From Candidatus Poribacteria bacterium (GTDB lineage Bacteria; Poribacteria; WGA-4E; WGA-3G): a stretch of 37,341 nt of DNA. The notes below the pieces were generated by a model. It was given only the letters and a program-made list of their open reading frames with translations, did not search any database and was not told where the DNA came from. The DNA lies in contig JAGWBU010000053.1 of NCBI GenBank assembly GCA_021295735.1, positions 699 through 38,039 on the forward strand. Direction: 5' to 3'. Below are positions 1 through 7,125 of this stretch, piece by piece; the stretch's first letter is position 1, and each line of letters starts with the position of its first letter. The position numbers were made by a program, and so were the translations under genes.

Positions 1-231
1 TCTTTTATGTCCGATTTTTTGTTTATTCCGTTCTACCCAACGGACAGTGGTTATTGAATTTTATTATCAAACTCACGTTCTCTGTACCCAAAAAGGGTGT
101 GTATTTTACATTCTTCACAAACCCTTTTAAAGAGACTGTTTTCACAAAACGCCTCCGTGTAGAATCTTAGAAGGTTTCTGAATTTGTCTTATGAGTGAAT
201 GCTAAAAGTATATCACACATGGCTGCAATTT

Positions 232-1074
232 TCAAAAAATAAAACGCATAGATAAAAACAGATACCGACTACAAAACTCACCCAAAAATACAGTAATTAT
301 TGCAATGAAAAGAAAACCTGTTGCTGCCCGCGTCGCCCCGATTTCATCCTTAGCAACAGACTTTTCACGCAAACAATCCCAAGAAATAAAATACAGAACC
401 AATGTGCCGCCAAACCCAATTCCTAACCGCATCCAAAATATGAGTTGGTAATGAAAATTAAATGGCGCAACATTTTCTGTTTGCGACCTAAAAAACATAT
501 TTATGCAGAAAAGAGAGATTGTTACAACCAATGTCCATAGTAAAACAGTGTTAAATCGTCTCAGATAATGGACAGGTAAATCAGGAATTACAAGATACCA
601 GTGACCAAACCACATCCCACTATGGACTGCACCGAGTAGCACTGCTGACACTAAAAATTGGAATGGCAATATAAATGTTGCATCGGGAAACTGGACATTT
701 TTGAAGTGGGGCAAAGCGCTAAATACAATCCACACGATACCACAGAGAATCCCGCTATAGAATAGTATCTGGGTAAGCAAAGACGATTTAAACCACCAAC
801 TCAGTGTATAAGCAAAAATGAGTAGAACGAAACTAATTACCAAAACGGATTCGGTGTCGTGCCAGAATCCAAAAAAATTAAAAAAAGTAACCGGTTGCTG
901 GCTTAGGTACAGGTTTGCACAACGTGCTAAACCACTCACAAGCAGGTAGATGCTTCCCATCAACCGATAAAAATTTGCACCGACCAAACCTTTCGGTATA
1001 AGGAGCATCGTTACAAACCCGCCTACAGCGAGTTGACTGAAAACAAGGTAAAAAATCTCTGCAATACTGAACAT
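232..1074 (-). CDS. Polytopic membrane protein of unknown function
   Basis: I do not recognise the family. The product is about 280 residues and almost wholly hydrophobic, with about eight predicted membrane segments. It has a charged-aromatic stretch containing HSGMWFGHWYLVIPDLP near residue 155; its paired histidines could bind haem or metal, but that is inference. The frame can be extended seven codons to a GTG at 1095, but that start lies in the T-tract side of the rplL terminator. The ATG at 1074 is therefore preferred, although no clear Shine-Dalgarno precedes it. The gene sits where rpoB normally follows rplL. The 231 bases beyond its stop codon hold nothing I can identify. Confidence 0.7.
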   Translation of the reverse strand: MFSIAEIFYLVFSQLAVGGFVTMLLIPKGLVGANFYRLMGSIYLLVSGLARCANLYLSQQPVTFFNFFGFWHDTESVLVISFVLLIFAYTLSWWFKSSLLTQILFYSGILCGIVWIVFSALPHFKNVQFPDATFILPFQFLVSAVLLGAVHSGMWFGHWYLVIPDLPVHYLRRFNTVLLWTLVVTISLFCINMFFRSQTENVAPFNFHYQLIFWMRLGIGFGGTLVLYFISWDCLREKSVAKDEIGATRAATGFLFIAIITVFLGEFCSRYLFLSMRFIF

Positions 1075-1084
1075 CTGTTGTAAG

Positions 1085-1118
1085 AAAAACCCCACTATAG
1101 TTTAACACCATAATGGGG
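1085..1118 (-). terminator. Rho-independent terminator after rplL
   Basis: On the minus strand the arms CCCCATTAT and ATAGTGGGG (nine pairs, one G-U) enclose an 11-nt loop and are followed by TTTTT. It lies 58 bases past the rplL stop and would end the ribosomal protein transcript. Confidence 0.75.
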
Positions 1119-1175
1119 TTAGCGTCCGTTCACTTTGTTAAGCATGCCTCCACAGTTTGAAGGCGAAAACACAAG

Positions 1176-1577
1176 TTAGACAATCTCAACGACTGCACCG
1201 ACAGCTTCAAGTTGCTCTTTGGTTTTTTCAGCATCTTCTTTGCTGATACCTTCTTGGATAACAACTGGTGCTGATTCAACCTTTTCTTTCGCTTCCTTCA
1301 AACCAAGCCCTGTAATGGCACGAACTTCTTTAATAAGCGGAATTTTCTGCCCACCAATCTCTTTGAGTTGGACATCAAATTCGGTTTGCTCTGCTGCTTC
1401 CTCAGCTTCAGCTTCCGATGCAGCGCCTGCTGCTGCTGGTACTGCTCCCGCTACTGCCATTGCTGGCATGGCAGAAGCACTTACACCAAATTTATCTTCA
1501 AGTGCTTTTACCAGTTCGGAGAGTTCCAGAACAGTCATCTCACTAATTTCATCAATCAATTTTTCTATATCTGCCAT
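1176..1577 (-). CDS. rplL: 50S ribosomal protein L7/L12
   Basis: This is the stalk protein that recruits translation GTPases to the 50S subunit. The 133 residues show the standard architecture. The N-terminal dimerisation helix holds [20 protein letters not shown]. An Ala/Glu-rich hinge spans about residues 40-65, and the C-terminal domain carries the conserved [20 protein letters not shown]. The hinge is somewhat long, so the protein is slightly longer than the usual 120-128 residues. The gene is 34 bases downstream of rplJ, as is normal for the co-transcribed L10-L7/L12 pair, and is followed by a strong terminator rather than by rpoB. Confidence 0.97.
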   Translation of the reverse strand: MADIEKLIDEISEMTVLELSELVKALEDKFGVSASAMPAMAVAGAVPAAAGAASEAEAEEAAEQTEFDVQLKEIGGQKIPLIKEVRAITGLGLKEAKEKVESAPVVIQEGISKEDAEKTKEQLEAVGAVVEIV

Positions 1578-1611
1578 TTTTACAATCCTTTCTTAATTTC
1601 AATAGTTATGC

Positions 1612-2172
1612 CTATTCGGCTGCTTTCTTCTGGTCAGCGATCTGTGTTAACACAGATGTCACCTGACCTATTGTATTACTAAGCACATTGACAAACCGAG
1701 TCATAGGTGACCCGTTATTTAAGACTCCGACAAGCCCATACAGCGGCGCACTGATGCCTCCGATAGCCTTACCAATCAAAACCTCTTTTGAAGGCATATC
1801 CTGTAGTGCTTTAACGCCGTTCGCGTCAACTACCTGTTTTCCAAGAATACCACCTTTAATTTTTAAGCTTTCATGTTCTTCGCTAAACTCAAAGAGGATT
1901 TTACTGGAGGTAGCAGGGTCATCGCTTGCCGCAAGAGCAGTGTTACCTGTTAAGTATGGCGCAAGTCCATCAATTTCTCGTTCTTGCGCAACGACATTAA
2001 TTAATGTATTCTTGCAGACTTTATACTGAATATTTGCGGCACGTAACTGCTGCCGCAAATCGTTCACCTCAGCGACCGTAAGTCCCTGAAAATCTGCTAA
2101 AAGAATTACATCCGAACTTTCAAAAAGTTCACGAATTTGTCCAACCTGCTGAATATTTGCTTCATTCGGCAT
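1612..2172 (-). CDS. rplJ: 50S ribosomal protein L10
   Basis: L10 anchors L7/L12 dimers on the ribosome and is the usual autogenous repressor of this operon. The N-terminal half has the family signature: an ADFQGLTVAEVNDLRQQLR-like stretch, then YKVCKNTL. The C-terminal helix for binding L7/L12 dimers ends in QIADQKKAAE. Length is 186 residues, slightly above the typical 165-175. A GAAAGGAGC ribosome-binding site precedes the ATG. The 275-base gap upstream carries a structured leader and attenuator, so expression is probably set by L10 feedback there. Confidence 0.96.
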   Translation of the reverse strand: MPNEANIQQVGQIRELFESSDVILLADFQGLTVAEVNDLRQQLRAANIQYKVCKNTLINVVAQEREIDGLAPYLTGNTALAASDDPATSSKILFEFSEEHESLKIKGGILGKQVVDANGVKALQDMPSKEVLIGKAIGGISAPLYGLVGVLNNGSPMTRFVNVLSNTIGQVTSVLTQIADQKKAAE

Positions 2173-2211
2173 TGGTTAGCTCCTTTCACGTCTCGACTAT
2201 TCCGCTCAGAA

Positions 2212-2365
2212 ATAGAAAAACCCCCAGAAACCTGGAGGCTTGACCTAACTACGGAAGTCAAAAAAACTGGCTTCGGTGCATAAACACGAAGTGTCTTCTG
2301 ATCTTATCCGAGTCTCGGTAGGTAATTAAGCCAAAGCTCCTACTTTCTACAACTCTATTCTGTTT
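2212..2365 (-). promoter_or_regulatory. L10 leader (ribosomal protein autoregulatory mRNA element)
   Basis: The minus-strand leader before rplJ contains CTTAATTACCTACCGAGA (2313-2330), which resembles the conserved core of the L10_leader RNA family from memory. It is followed by a CTTCG/CGAAG hairpin (2271-2291) and then by an intrinsic terminator. Such leaders bind L10 or the L10-L12 complex and switch between read-through and termination. Boundaries are approximate. Confidence 0.7.
2216..2238 (-). terminator. Attenuator terminator in the rplJ leader
   Basis: On the minus strand CCTCCAG and CTGGGGG form a seven-pair stem with a 4-nt loop, followed by TTTTT. It lies about 40 bases before the rplJ start, inside the leader. 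It is therefore more likely an attenuator than the end of the rplA transcript, though it could do both. Confidence 0.75.
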
Positions 2366-2447
2366 TGCGGAATTTGTTGTTTAGTACCTTTAAATATACT
2401 TCTTTGCTTGTAAAATCCGTATTCTCCAGATTATCTGATTTTGCAGA

Positions 2448-3146
2448 TCACAGAAATTGTTGGGGATCAATTCGGATACCAACTCCCATCGTTGAAGAGA
2501 TCGCAACACTTCTCAGGTAACGTCCTTTTGCTGATGCCGGACGTGCCTTCACGAGAGCATCCATGATGGTGTTGAGGTTGTCCTTAAGTTGATTTTCTTC
2601 AAACGAAACCTTGCCTATTGGTACATGTACAATACCGGAGTCTCGCTCAACACGATACTCAATTTGTCCCGCTTTGATGTTCTGAATCGTCTCCGTGACA
2701 TCCGTTGTCACGGTGCCAGCTTTCGGATTGGGCATTAAGCCTCGCGGTCCGAGTATCCTTCCTAACTTCGGCATGATGCTACGCATTAAATCCGGTGTTG
2801 CGATTGTTGCGTCAAAATCAAGCCAACCGTCAACAATTTTATCAACTAAATCATCACTACCGACAAAATCTGCACCCGCTTCCTCGGCTTCCTTTGCCTT
2901 GTCACCTTCAGCAAACACAGCAACACGAACAGATTTTCCAGTGCCGTGCGGAAGCGCAACTGTACCGCGAATATTCTGTTCAGCAAGGCGCGCATCTACA
3001 CCAAGACGCGAAGCTAAATCAACTGTTTCATCAAACTTTGCAGTACTCGTTTTTTTCAAGAGTGAGATAGCTTCGTCAACAGTGTAAAAATTTAATCTGT
3101 CAACATGCTGCTGAATATCGCTATAACGTTTTCCTTTTTTCGCCAT
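2448..3146 (-). CDS. rplA: 50S ribosomal protein L1
   Basis: L1 forms the mobile stalk at the ribosomal E site and represses its own operon in many bacteria. The product is 232 residues with the expected family pattern: the N-terminal KRY..I.., the central [41 protein letters not shown] split over the L1 signature, and the C-terminal [18 protein letters not shown]. The frame runs four codons further to a TTG, but ATG 3146 is preceded by a well-spaced GGAGAG, so it is chosen. It follows rplK after a 130-base gap. Confidence 0.97.
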   Translation of the reverse strand: MAKKGKRYSDIQQHVDRLNFYTVDEAISLLKKTSTAKFDETVDLASRLGVDARLAEQNIRGTVALPHGTGKSVRVAVFAEGDKAKEAEEAGADFVGSDDLVDKIVDGWLDFDATIATPDLMRSIMPKLGRILGPRGLMPNPKAGTVTTDVTETIQNIKAGQIEYRVERDSGIVHVPIGKVSFEENQLKDNLNTIMDALVKARPASAKGRYLRSVAISSTMGVGIRIDPQQFL

Positions 3147-3276
3147 TTTGCTCTCCAAGTTTTATAATACCATATTTAATTGATAAAATATCATAATAGC
3201 GTATAGGTCAGGTAGAACGGACGCGAAACCCGACATGGCACTATCCAGATTTTTTCCTAAATGGGTTAACTTAGGT

Positions 3277-3699
3277 TTAGTTAATATTTAAACCCATGCT
3301 CCGTGCTGTGCCTTCAACCATTCGGATTGCTGCTTCTATATTCTTGGTATTAAGATCAGGTAATTTCGTTTCAGCAATCTCGCGTATCTGATCCTTACTG
3401 ACAGTGGCGACCTTATTCCGATTCGGTTCACCAGACCCTTTGGCAATTTTCGCCGCAGATTTAAGCAAAACCGCAGCCGGCGGGGATTTTACGATGAACG
3501 TAAAGGATCGATCACTATAACATGTAATAATAGTGGTGACAACCATACCGCTCTGCTGCTGTGTCTGCGCGTTGAAGGTTTTTATAAATTCCTGCAGGTT
3601 AATCATATAAGGCGCAAGACTGGGACCGACAGGCGGTTGTGGAGTAGCCTGCCCTGACACCAACTGAAGTTTTACTTCACCTGCTACTGTTTTTGCCAT
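3277..3699 (-). CDS. rplK: 50S ribosomal protein L11
   Basis: L11 forms the GTPase-associated centre with 23S rRNA and is needed for stringent-response sensing by RelA. The 140-residue length is typical. The N-terminal domain shows [19 protein letters not shown], and the C-terminal rRNA-binding domain shows the [22 protein letters not shown] region and EGTARSMGL. The usual GPALGQHGVNI motif reads [11 protein letters not shown] here, an unusual divergence next to the thiostrepton-binding helix. The start lies 30 bases after nusG. Confidence 0.96.
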   Translation of the reverse strand: MAKTVAGEVKLQLVSGQATPQPPVGPSLAPYMINLQEFIKTFNAQTQQQSGMVVTTIITCYSDRSFTFIVKSPPAAVLLKSAAKIAKGSGEPNRNKVATVSKDQIREIAETKLPDLNTKNIEAAIRMVEGTARSMGLNIN

Positions 3700-3729
3700 T
3701 TTGTTACCATCTCCGTATCTTTACTAAAT

Positions 3730-4302
3730 TTATAGCCTTTCAACCCCAAGGAACCCTAATTCAAGAGGTGTTGAACGTCCAAAGATTGTAATTGAGAGGC
3801 TTAAGCGTTGTCGTTGCATATCTATTCCAAGAATTTCTGCAGTAAAGGAACTGAAAGGACCTTCAATAACGCGAACTTTATCCCCAACAGCGTATGTCAC
3901 CTCTGGTACAGGTGCTTGTTCTTCAACAGTTGAACTTTCCAACATCCGTTCTACATCTTCCGCGCTAAGGGGAATAGGATTTGCATTTCCAAGAAATTGC
4001 ATGACACCAGGGGTTTCCTGAACAAAAGCCCAACTTTTCTGGCCAATCGGATTTTCCGCATGCGGACCAATTTCATGCTGAGAGTTGATAAGCACATATC
4101 CAGGATAAGTAGGACCGGTTCTCACTTTTCGTTTTCCGTCTTCATTTTTCACGGTAGTGGAGAGAGGAACGTTAACCTGTAAGATTTCGCCCTGTAGTTC
4201 CTTATCAGTATCCGAATCGGATGCCAGGCGTCTCTCAAGATTAGACTGTATTTTCTTTTCGTGTCCAGTGTATACCTGAACAATATACCAGTAACCAGTC
4301 AT
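3730..4302 (-). CDS. nusG: Transcription termination/antitermination factor NusG
   Basis: NusG binds RNA polymerase through its NGN domain and contacts Rho or ribosomal S10 through its KOW domain. The N-terminal NGN domain starts YWYIVQVYTGHEKKIQSNLE and contains GYVLI and the FLG..NPIPLS region. The KOW domain near residues 140-165 contains VGDKVRVIEGPFSSFTAEI. Length 190 is close to the usual 175-185. It lies between secE and rplK as in most bacteria. Confidence 0.97.
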   Translation of the reverse strand: MTGYWYIVQVYTGHEKKIQSNLERRLASDSDTDKELQGEILQVNVPLSTTVKNEDGKRKVRTGPTYPGYVLINSQHEIGPHAENPIGQKSWAFVQETPGVMQFLGNANPIPLSAEDVERMLESSTVEEQAPVPEVTYAVGDKVRVIEGPFSSFTAEILGIDMQRQRLSLSITIFGRSTPLELGFLGVERL

Positions 4303-4458
4303 GATTAATTCCCATTGCTAAAATAAGGTGTCAGAATAAGACATCGGCAGTTTGTTAGGCTTGAATCAAATAACCTTTTTGCGCAGATACAATTTGTAAA
4401 CGCGAACAAGGCAGGAGTTACCGGGAACACCGCACTATTTGCCAAAGTCCTATTTGAG

Positions 4459-4833
4459 TTAACGCAGAAAAATATTCCTTAAAAAGGACATCCCGAACCC
4501 TGTGAGCGATTCTTCAGGTTGAACAACGTATTGACTAATAAGGACAACGGCCAAAGGAATACATGCTATAGCTGTTGCGAATAACCGCCGGTTTTCTAAA
4601 CCTTTACCAAGGAAAAAGACAACGATAGGAATTGCAATCAGAATCAATTCAGCAGGCCACTTCCACGTAGGTTGCGCAGAACTACCGTCAACAAGCCAAA
4701 TGAAAACTCCCAAAATTCCAGAGGCAATCAAAACTACAACTGTACTACCGCGCACTTGTTCCAAGTCAGGTTTAGTTACCTTTTGCCATTCTAAAAGTAT
4801 GTTTTGAACGTAATTTTTAATTCGTGCTATCAT
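4459..4833 (-). CDS. secE: Preprotein translocase subunit SecE with C-terminal membrane extension
   Basis: SecE clamps SecY in the translocon. Residues 1-50 are typical SecE: an amphipathic helix with EWQKVTKPDLEQVRGSTVVVL, then one membrane segment (about 30-49). After this canonical end the protein continues for about 75 residues with two more hydrophobic segments (about 62-78 and 84-103) and a polar tail, giving 124 residues instead of about 60. The frame is open 13 codons further upstream, but those codons are the 3' half of tRNA-Trp. The ATG at 4833 is therefore used. It lies between tRNA-Trp and nusG as expected. Confidence 0.92.
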   Translation of the reverse strand: MIARIKNYVQNILLEWQKVTKPDLEQVRGSTVVVLIASGILGVFIWLVDGSSAQPTWKWPAELILIAIPIVVFFLGKGLENRRLFATAIACIPLAVVLISQYVVQPEESLTGFGMSFLRNIFLR

Positions 4834-4842
4834 GATAAGAGG

Positions 4843-4916
4843 CAGGCCAGGAGGGATTCGAACCCCCAACATCCGGTTTTGGAGACCGGCGCTCTACCAG
4901 TTCGAGCTACTGGCCT
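4843..4916 (-). tRNA. tRNA-Trp (CCA)
   Basis: Acceptor arms AGGCCAG and CTGGCCT pair fully, the T arm contains GGTTCGAATCC, and the anticodon loop is CTCCAAA with anticodon CCA. The discriminator is G, as expected for bacterial tRNA-Trp, and CCA is not encoded. It lies between rpmG and secE. Confidence 0.97.
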
Positions 4917-4929
4917 GTGGACGTAAAGT

Positions 4930-5082
4930 TTAGCGAGTCTCCTTATGCAGCGTATGTTTACGGCAGAAACGACAATATTTTTTGCGCTCATACCGGTCCT
5001 GCTGCGTCCGTCGATTCCGTGTTGTTATATAATTTCGTTGTTTACAAGCATCACATGCTAATGTTACTATGTCTCTCGGCAT
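4930..5082 (-). CDS. rpmG: 50S ribosomal protein L33
   Basis: This 50-residue gene lies between tRNA-Thr and tRNA-Trp. It begins [20 protein letters not shown] and ends [16 protein letters not shown]. The paired CDAC and CRFC motifs are the zinc-ribbon cysteines of the zinc-binding form of L33, so all four ligands are present. The TTR.RR.....RYERKKYC pattern and length match the family. A GGTAGGAAATTT Shine-Dalgarno region precedes the ATG. The rpmG-tRNA-Trp-secE-nusG order is a common arrangement. Confidence 0.96.
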   Translation of the reverse strand: MPRDIVTLACDACKQRNYITTRNRRTQQDRYERKKYCRFCRKHTLHKETR

Positions 5083-5112
5083 AAATTTCCTACCTTCGTA
5101 TTATATAGGTGG

Positions 5113-5185
<73 letters not shown>

Positions 5186-5203
5186 AAGTCATTATGTATC
5201 ACA

Positions 5204-5276
5204 AGCGGGAGACGGGATTCGAACCCGCGACGCATGGCTTGGAAGGCCAATGCTCTACCAGCTGAGCTACTCCCGC
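5204..5276 (-). tRNA. tRNA-Gly (TCC)
   Basis: Acceptor arms GCGGGAG and CTCCCGC pair fully, the anticodon loop is CTTCCAA (TCC), and the T loop reads GGGTTCGAATCCC. The outermost anticodon-stem pair is a T-T mismatch. CCA is not encoded. Confidence 0.96.
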
Positions 5277-5287
5277 ATAAAACCGAA

Positions 5288-5369
5288 TGGGGGCGGACGG
5301 ATTCGAACCGCCGTAGGCATTGCCAACAGATTTACAGTCTGCCCTTTTTGACCGCTCAAGCACACCCCC
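5288..5369 (-). tRNA. tRNA-Tyr (GTA)
   Basis: This is a class II tRNA of 82 nt with a long variable arm. The anticodon stem CAGA.../TCTG encloses GTA. Acceptor arms GGGGGTG and CGCCCCC pair with one G-U, and the discriminator is A. Confidence 0.97.
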
Positions 5370-5376
5370 AAAGGGA

Positions 5377-5448
5377 AGCTGACGAGAGGAATCGAACCTC
5401 CAACCTAGTGATTACAAATCACTTGCTCTACCATTGAGCCACGTCAGC
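5377..5448 (-). tRNA. tRNA-Thr (TGT)
   Basis: Acceptor arms GCTGACG and CGTCAGC pair fully. The anticodon arm AGTGA-TTTGTAA-TCACT carries TGT. It is the first gene of the operon, about 30 bases after the -10 box. Confidence 0.97.
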
Positions 5449-5470
5449 ACGCAAACGTGCCTCTCTTCAA

Positions 5471-5496
5471 CCCTTAAAGTATACACACTTTAAGGG
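5471..5496. repeat. Perfect 10-bp dyad overlapping the operon promoter
   Basis: The arms CCCTTAAAGT (5471-5480) and ACTTTAAGGG (5487-5496) are exact reverse complements around a 6-base centre. On the minus strand one arm lies in the promoter spacer and the other covers half of the -10 box and the bases after it. This is an operator-like position. Confidence 0.85.
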
Positions 5497-5506
5497 CATT
5501 TGTCAA
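5478..5506 (-). promoter_or_regulatory. Sigma-70 promoter of the tRNA-rpmG-secE-nusG-rpl operon
   Basis: The minus strand reads TTGACA, 17 nt, TATACT, which differs from consensus at one base. It lies 30 bases before tRNA-Thr(TGT). No other promoter of this quality is seen before secE, so it probably drives the whole tRNA and translation-gene run. Confidence 0.9.
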
Positions 5507-5525
5507 GAAAATCTCCTTTTCGCGC

Positions 5526-5909
5526 TTAGTTCTCATCTTCGTTTTCTTCATCAGCGTCGCCGTCTTCGGTATCCACATCGTTATCGGTATCAGCATCACT
5601 GTCTTCAGTTGAACTTTCACCAAAAAGTTCGGCAATCTGTTCATCTTTGTCTACTGCATCGTAGTCATCAGATTCAGAAGTGAAAATAGACTTCATCTCG
5701 GACTCAGAAGTATTTGGATCAACTTTTTTATATGTCAGTTCACCTGAAGCCAATTCTTCAGTTGCAACAGATACAGGTTTCTGTTTTTTGGATAAACCTG
5801 CTCCAAGAAGTTCGTCATTTAACGAACGCGCACGTTTCGCGATAACGTTAACTGCCAGATATTTATTCGGCACCTGCTTTACCAACTCTTCAAGGTAGAC
5901 AATTGCCAT
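5526..5909 (-). CDS. rpoZ: DNA-directed RNA polymerase omega subunit with acidic tail
   Basis: Omega helps assemble RNA polymerase by latching beta-prime. Residues 1-60 match the omega fold: a NKYLAVNVIAKRARSLNDELL region in place of the family's NRFxLVxxAxxRARQL, then KPVSVATEELASGELTY for the usual KPVxxAxxEIxxGxI. The rest, to residue 127, is extra. Residues 65-100 are low-complexity and polar, and residues 100-127 are nearly all Asp, Glu, Ser and Thr. Canonical omega is 60-100 residues. The gene stands alone between its own promoter and the promoter of the tRNA operon. Confidence 0.82.
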   Translation of the reverse strand: MAIVYLEELVKQVPNKYLAVNVIAKRARSLNDELLGAGLSKKQKPVSVATEELASGELTYKKVDPNTSESEMKSIFTSESDDYDAVDKDEQIAELFGESSTEDSDADTDNDVDTEDGDADEENEDEN

Positions 5910-5944
5910 CGTTTTTCTCCATTTTTTTTAAGACTCAACGTATA

Positions 5945-5973
5945 ATTGTATCTAATTTCTTCAGTGAAGTCAA
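5945..5973 (-). promoter_or_regulatory. Promoter of rpoZ
   Basis: The minus strand reads TTGACT, 17 nt, TACAAT, about 35 bases before the rpoZ start codon. It is divergent from the mqnC promoter, with only 7 bases between the two -35 boxes. Confidence 0.8.
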
Positions 5974-5980
5974 ATTAATT

Positions 5981-6009
5981 TTGACATGTCGTCAGTAAAA
6001 TGGTAGAAT
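5981..6009 (+). promoter_or_regulatory. Promoter of mqnC
   Basis: The sequence reads TTGACA, 17 nt, TAGAAT, about 50 bases before the mqnC ATG, which is preceded by AGAAGGATA as ribosome-binding site. Confidence 0.8.
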
Positions 6010-6057
6010 TGTTTTATTGTTTACGTAACTGAACATTGTAGAAGGATAATAAAGCTA

Positions 6058-7125
6058 ATGAATAATACCGTTCAACTCATATTGGAAAAAGCGCTTGCGG
6101 CGGAACGTTTGAATTTTGATGACGCATTAACTCTCTTTAAAAGCCATGATCTGCTTGCCCTCGGCCACGCTGCAGATGTTATCCGACACCGAAAACATCC
6201 AGAAGGCTACACAACTTACATTGTTGATAGAAACATTAACTATACCAATTGGTGTTACGTTGATTGTGAGTTTTGTGCCTTCTATCGCCACCGAAAAGAC
6301 CCTGACGCTTATGTAATGGAACGTGAAGAACTCGGACAAAAAATCCAAGAAACCCTTGATTTGGGCGGTGAACTTATTCTGATGCAAGGTGGACTACATC
6401 CTAAACTCAAACTGGAATGGTATGAGGACCTACTGCGCTGGATTAAGGCCAACTATAAAATTCATGTTCACGGCTTTTCGCCACCAGAATTAGATTGGTT
6501 TGCCAAGATCAATAGGATGCCTTTACGAGAAATACTCACTCGACTCCGTGATGCTGGACTTGACTCTATTCCTGGCGGTGGCGCTGAAATCTTAACCGAC
6601 CACGCTCGAAACAAAATTAGCCCTAAAAAGTGTACAGCAGACGAATGGCTTGAGGTGATGCGGCAAGGACATTTTGTCGGACTCAAATCAAGTGCAACCA
6701 TGATGTATGGGCACGTCGAGAGTTATGCTGAACGCGTAGAACATTTAATGCGGTTGCGCGATTTACAAGATGAAACCGGTGGGTTCACTGCATTTATCTG
6801 TTGGTCTTTTCAGCCAAGCAACACGGAACTTGAACACATTCCACCTGCAGGAAGTTTTGAGTATCTAAAAACCTTAGCAATCTCCCGCTTATTTCTGGAT
6901 AATATTGATAACTTTCAATCATCGTGGGTTACGCAGGGACCGAAAATTGGTCAACTCTCCCTCAAGTTCGGTGCCAACGATATGGGCGGCACGATGATAG
7001 AAGAAAACGTTGTCAGTAAAGCGGGTACCGTCTACTGCATGCCGATAGAGGAAATTGAACGCACCATATCAGAATTAGGATTTGTGCCTAAACGTAGAAA
7101 CTTTTTCTACGACATCCTCAATTAG
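6058..7125 (+). CDS. mqnC: Cyclic dehypoxanthinyl futalosine synthase (radical SAM)
   Basis: MqnC converts dehypoxanthine futalosine to its cyclic form in the futalosine route to menaquinone. The radical SAM cluster motif CX3CX2C is at Cys66, Cys70 and Cys73 (NWCYVDCEFCAFYR). Typical MqnC stretches follow: LMQGGLHP, then HGFSPPE, then GLDSIPGGGAEIL, then ISPKKCTADEWLEVMR and the ATMMYGHVE motif. Length 355 is usual. No other mqn gene is in the window, so the pathway is scattered in this genome. Its last four bases overlap the convergent ppiD-like gene. The related MqnE and CofH are less likely given the IPGGGAEIL...ISPKKCTADEW pattern. Confidence 0.92.
   Translation: MNNTVQLILEKALAAERLNFDDALTLFKSHDLLALGHAADVIRHRKHPEGYTTYIVDRNINYTNWCYVDCEFCAFYRHRKDPDAYVMEREELGQKIQETLDLGGELILMQGGLHPKLKLEWYEDLLRWIKANYKIHVHGFSPPELDWFAKINRMPLREILTRLRDAGLDSIPGGGAEILTDHARNKISPKKCTADEWLEVMRQGHFVGLKSSATMMYGHVESYAERVEHLMRLRDLQDETGGFTAFICWSFQPSNTELEHIPPAGSFEYLKTLAISRLFLDNIDNFQSSWVTQGPKIGQLSLKFGANDMGGTMIEENVVSKAGTVYCMPIEEIERTISELGFVPKRRNFFYDILN

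Noticed and set aside
4834..4872. N-terminal extension of SecE (MLGVRIPPGLPL)
   Set aside because: These codons are the 3' half of tRNA-Trp; such a peptide is a usual artefact of translating tRNA genes.
5234..5437. 67-codon open frame across the tRNA cluster
   Set aside because: It runs antisense through tRNA-Gly, tRNA-Tyr and tRNA-Thr and is not coding.
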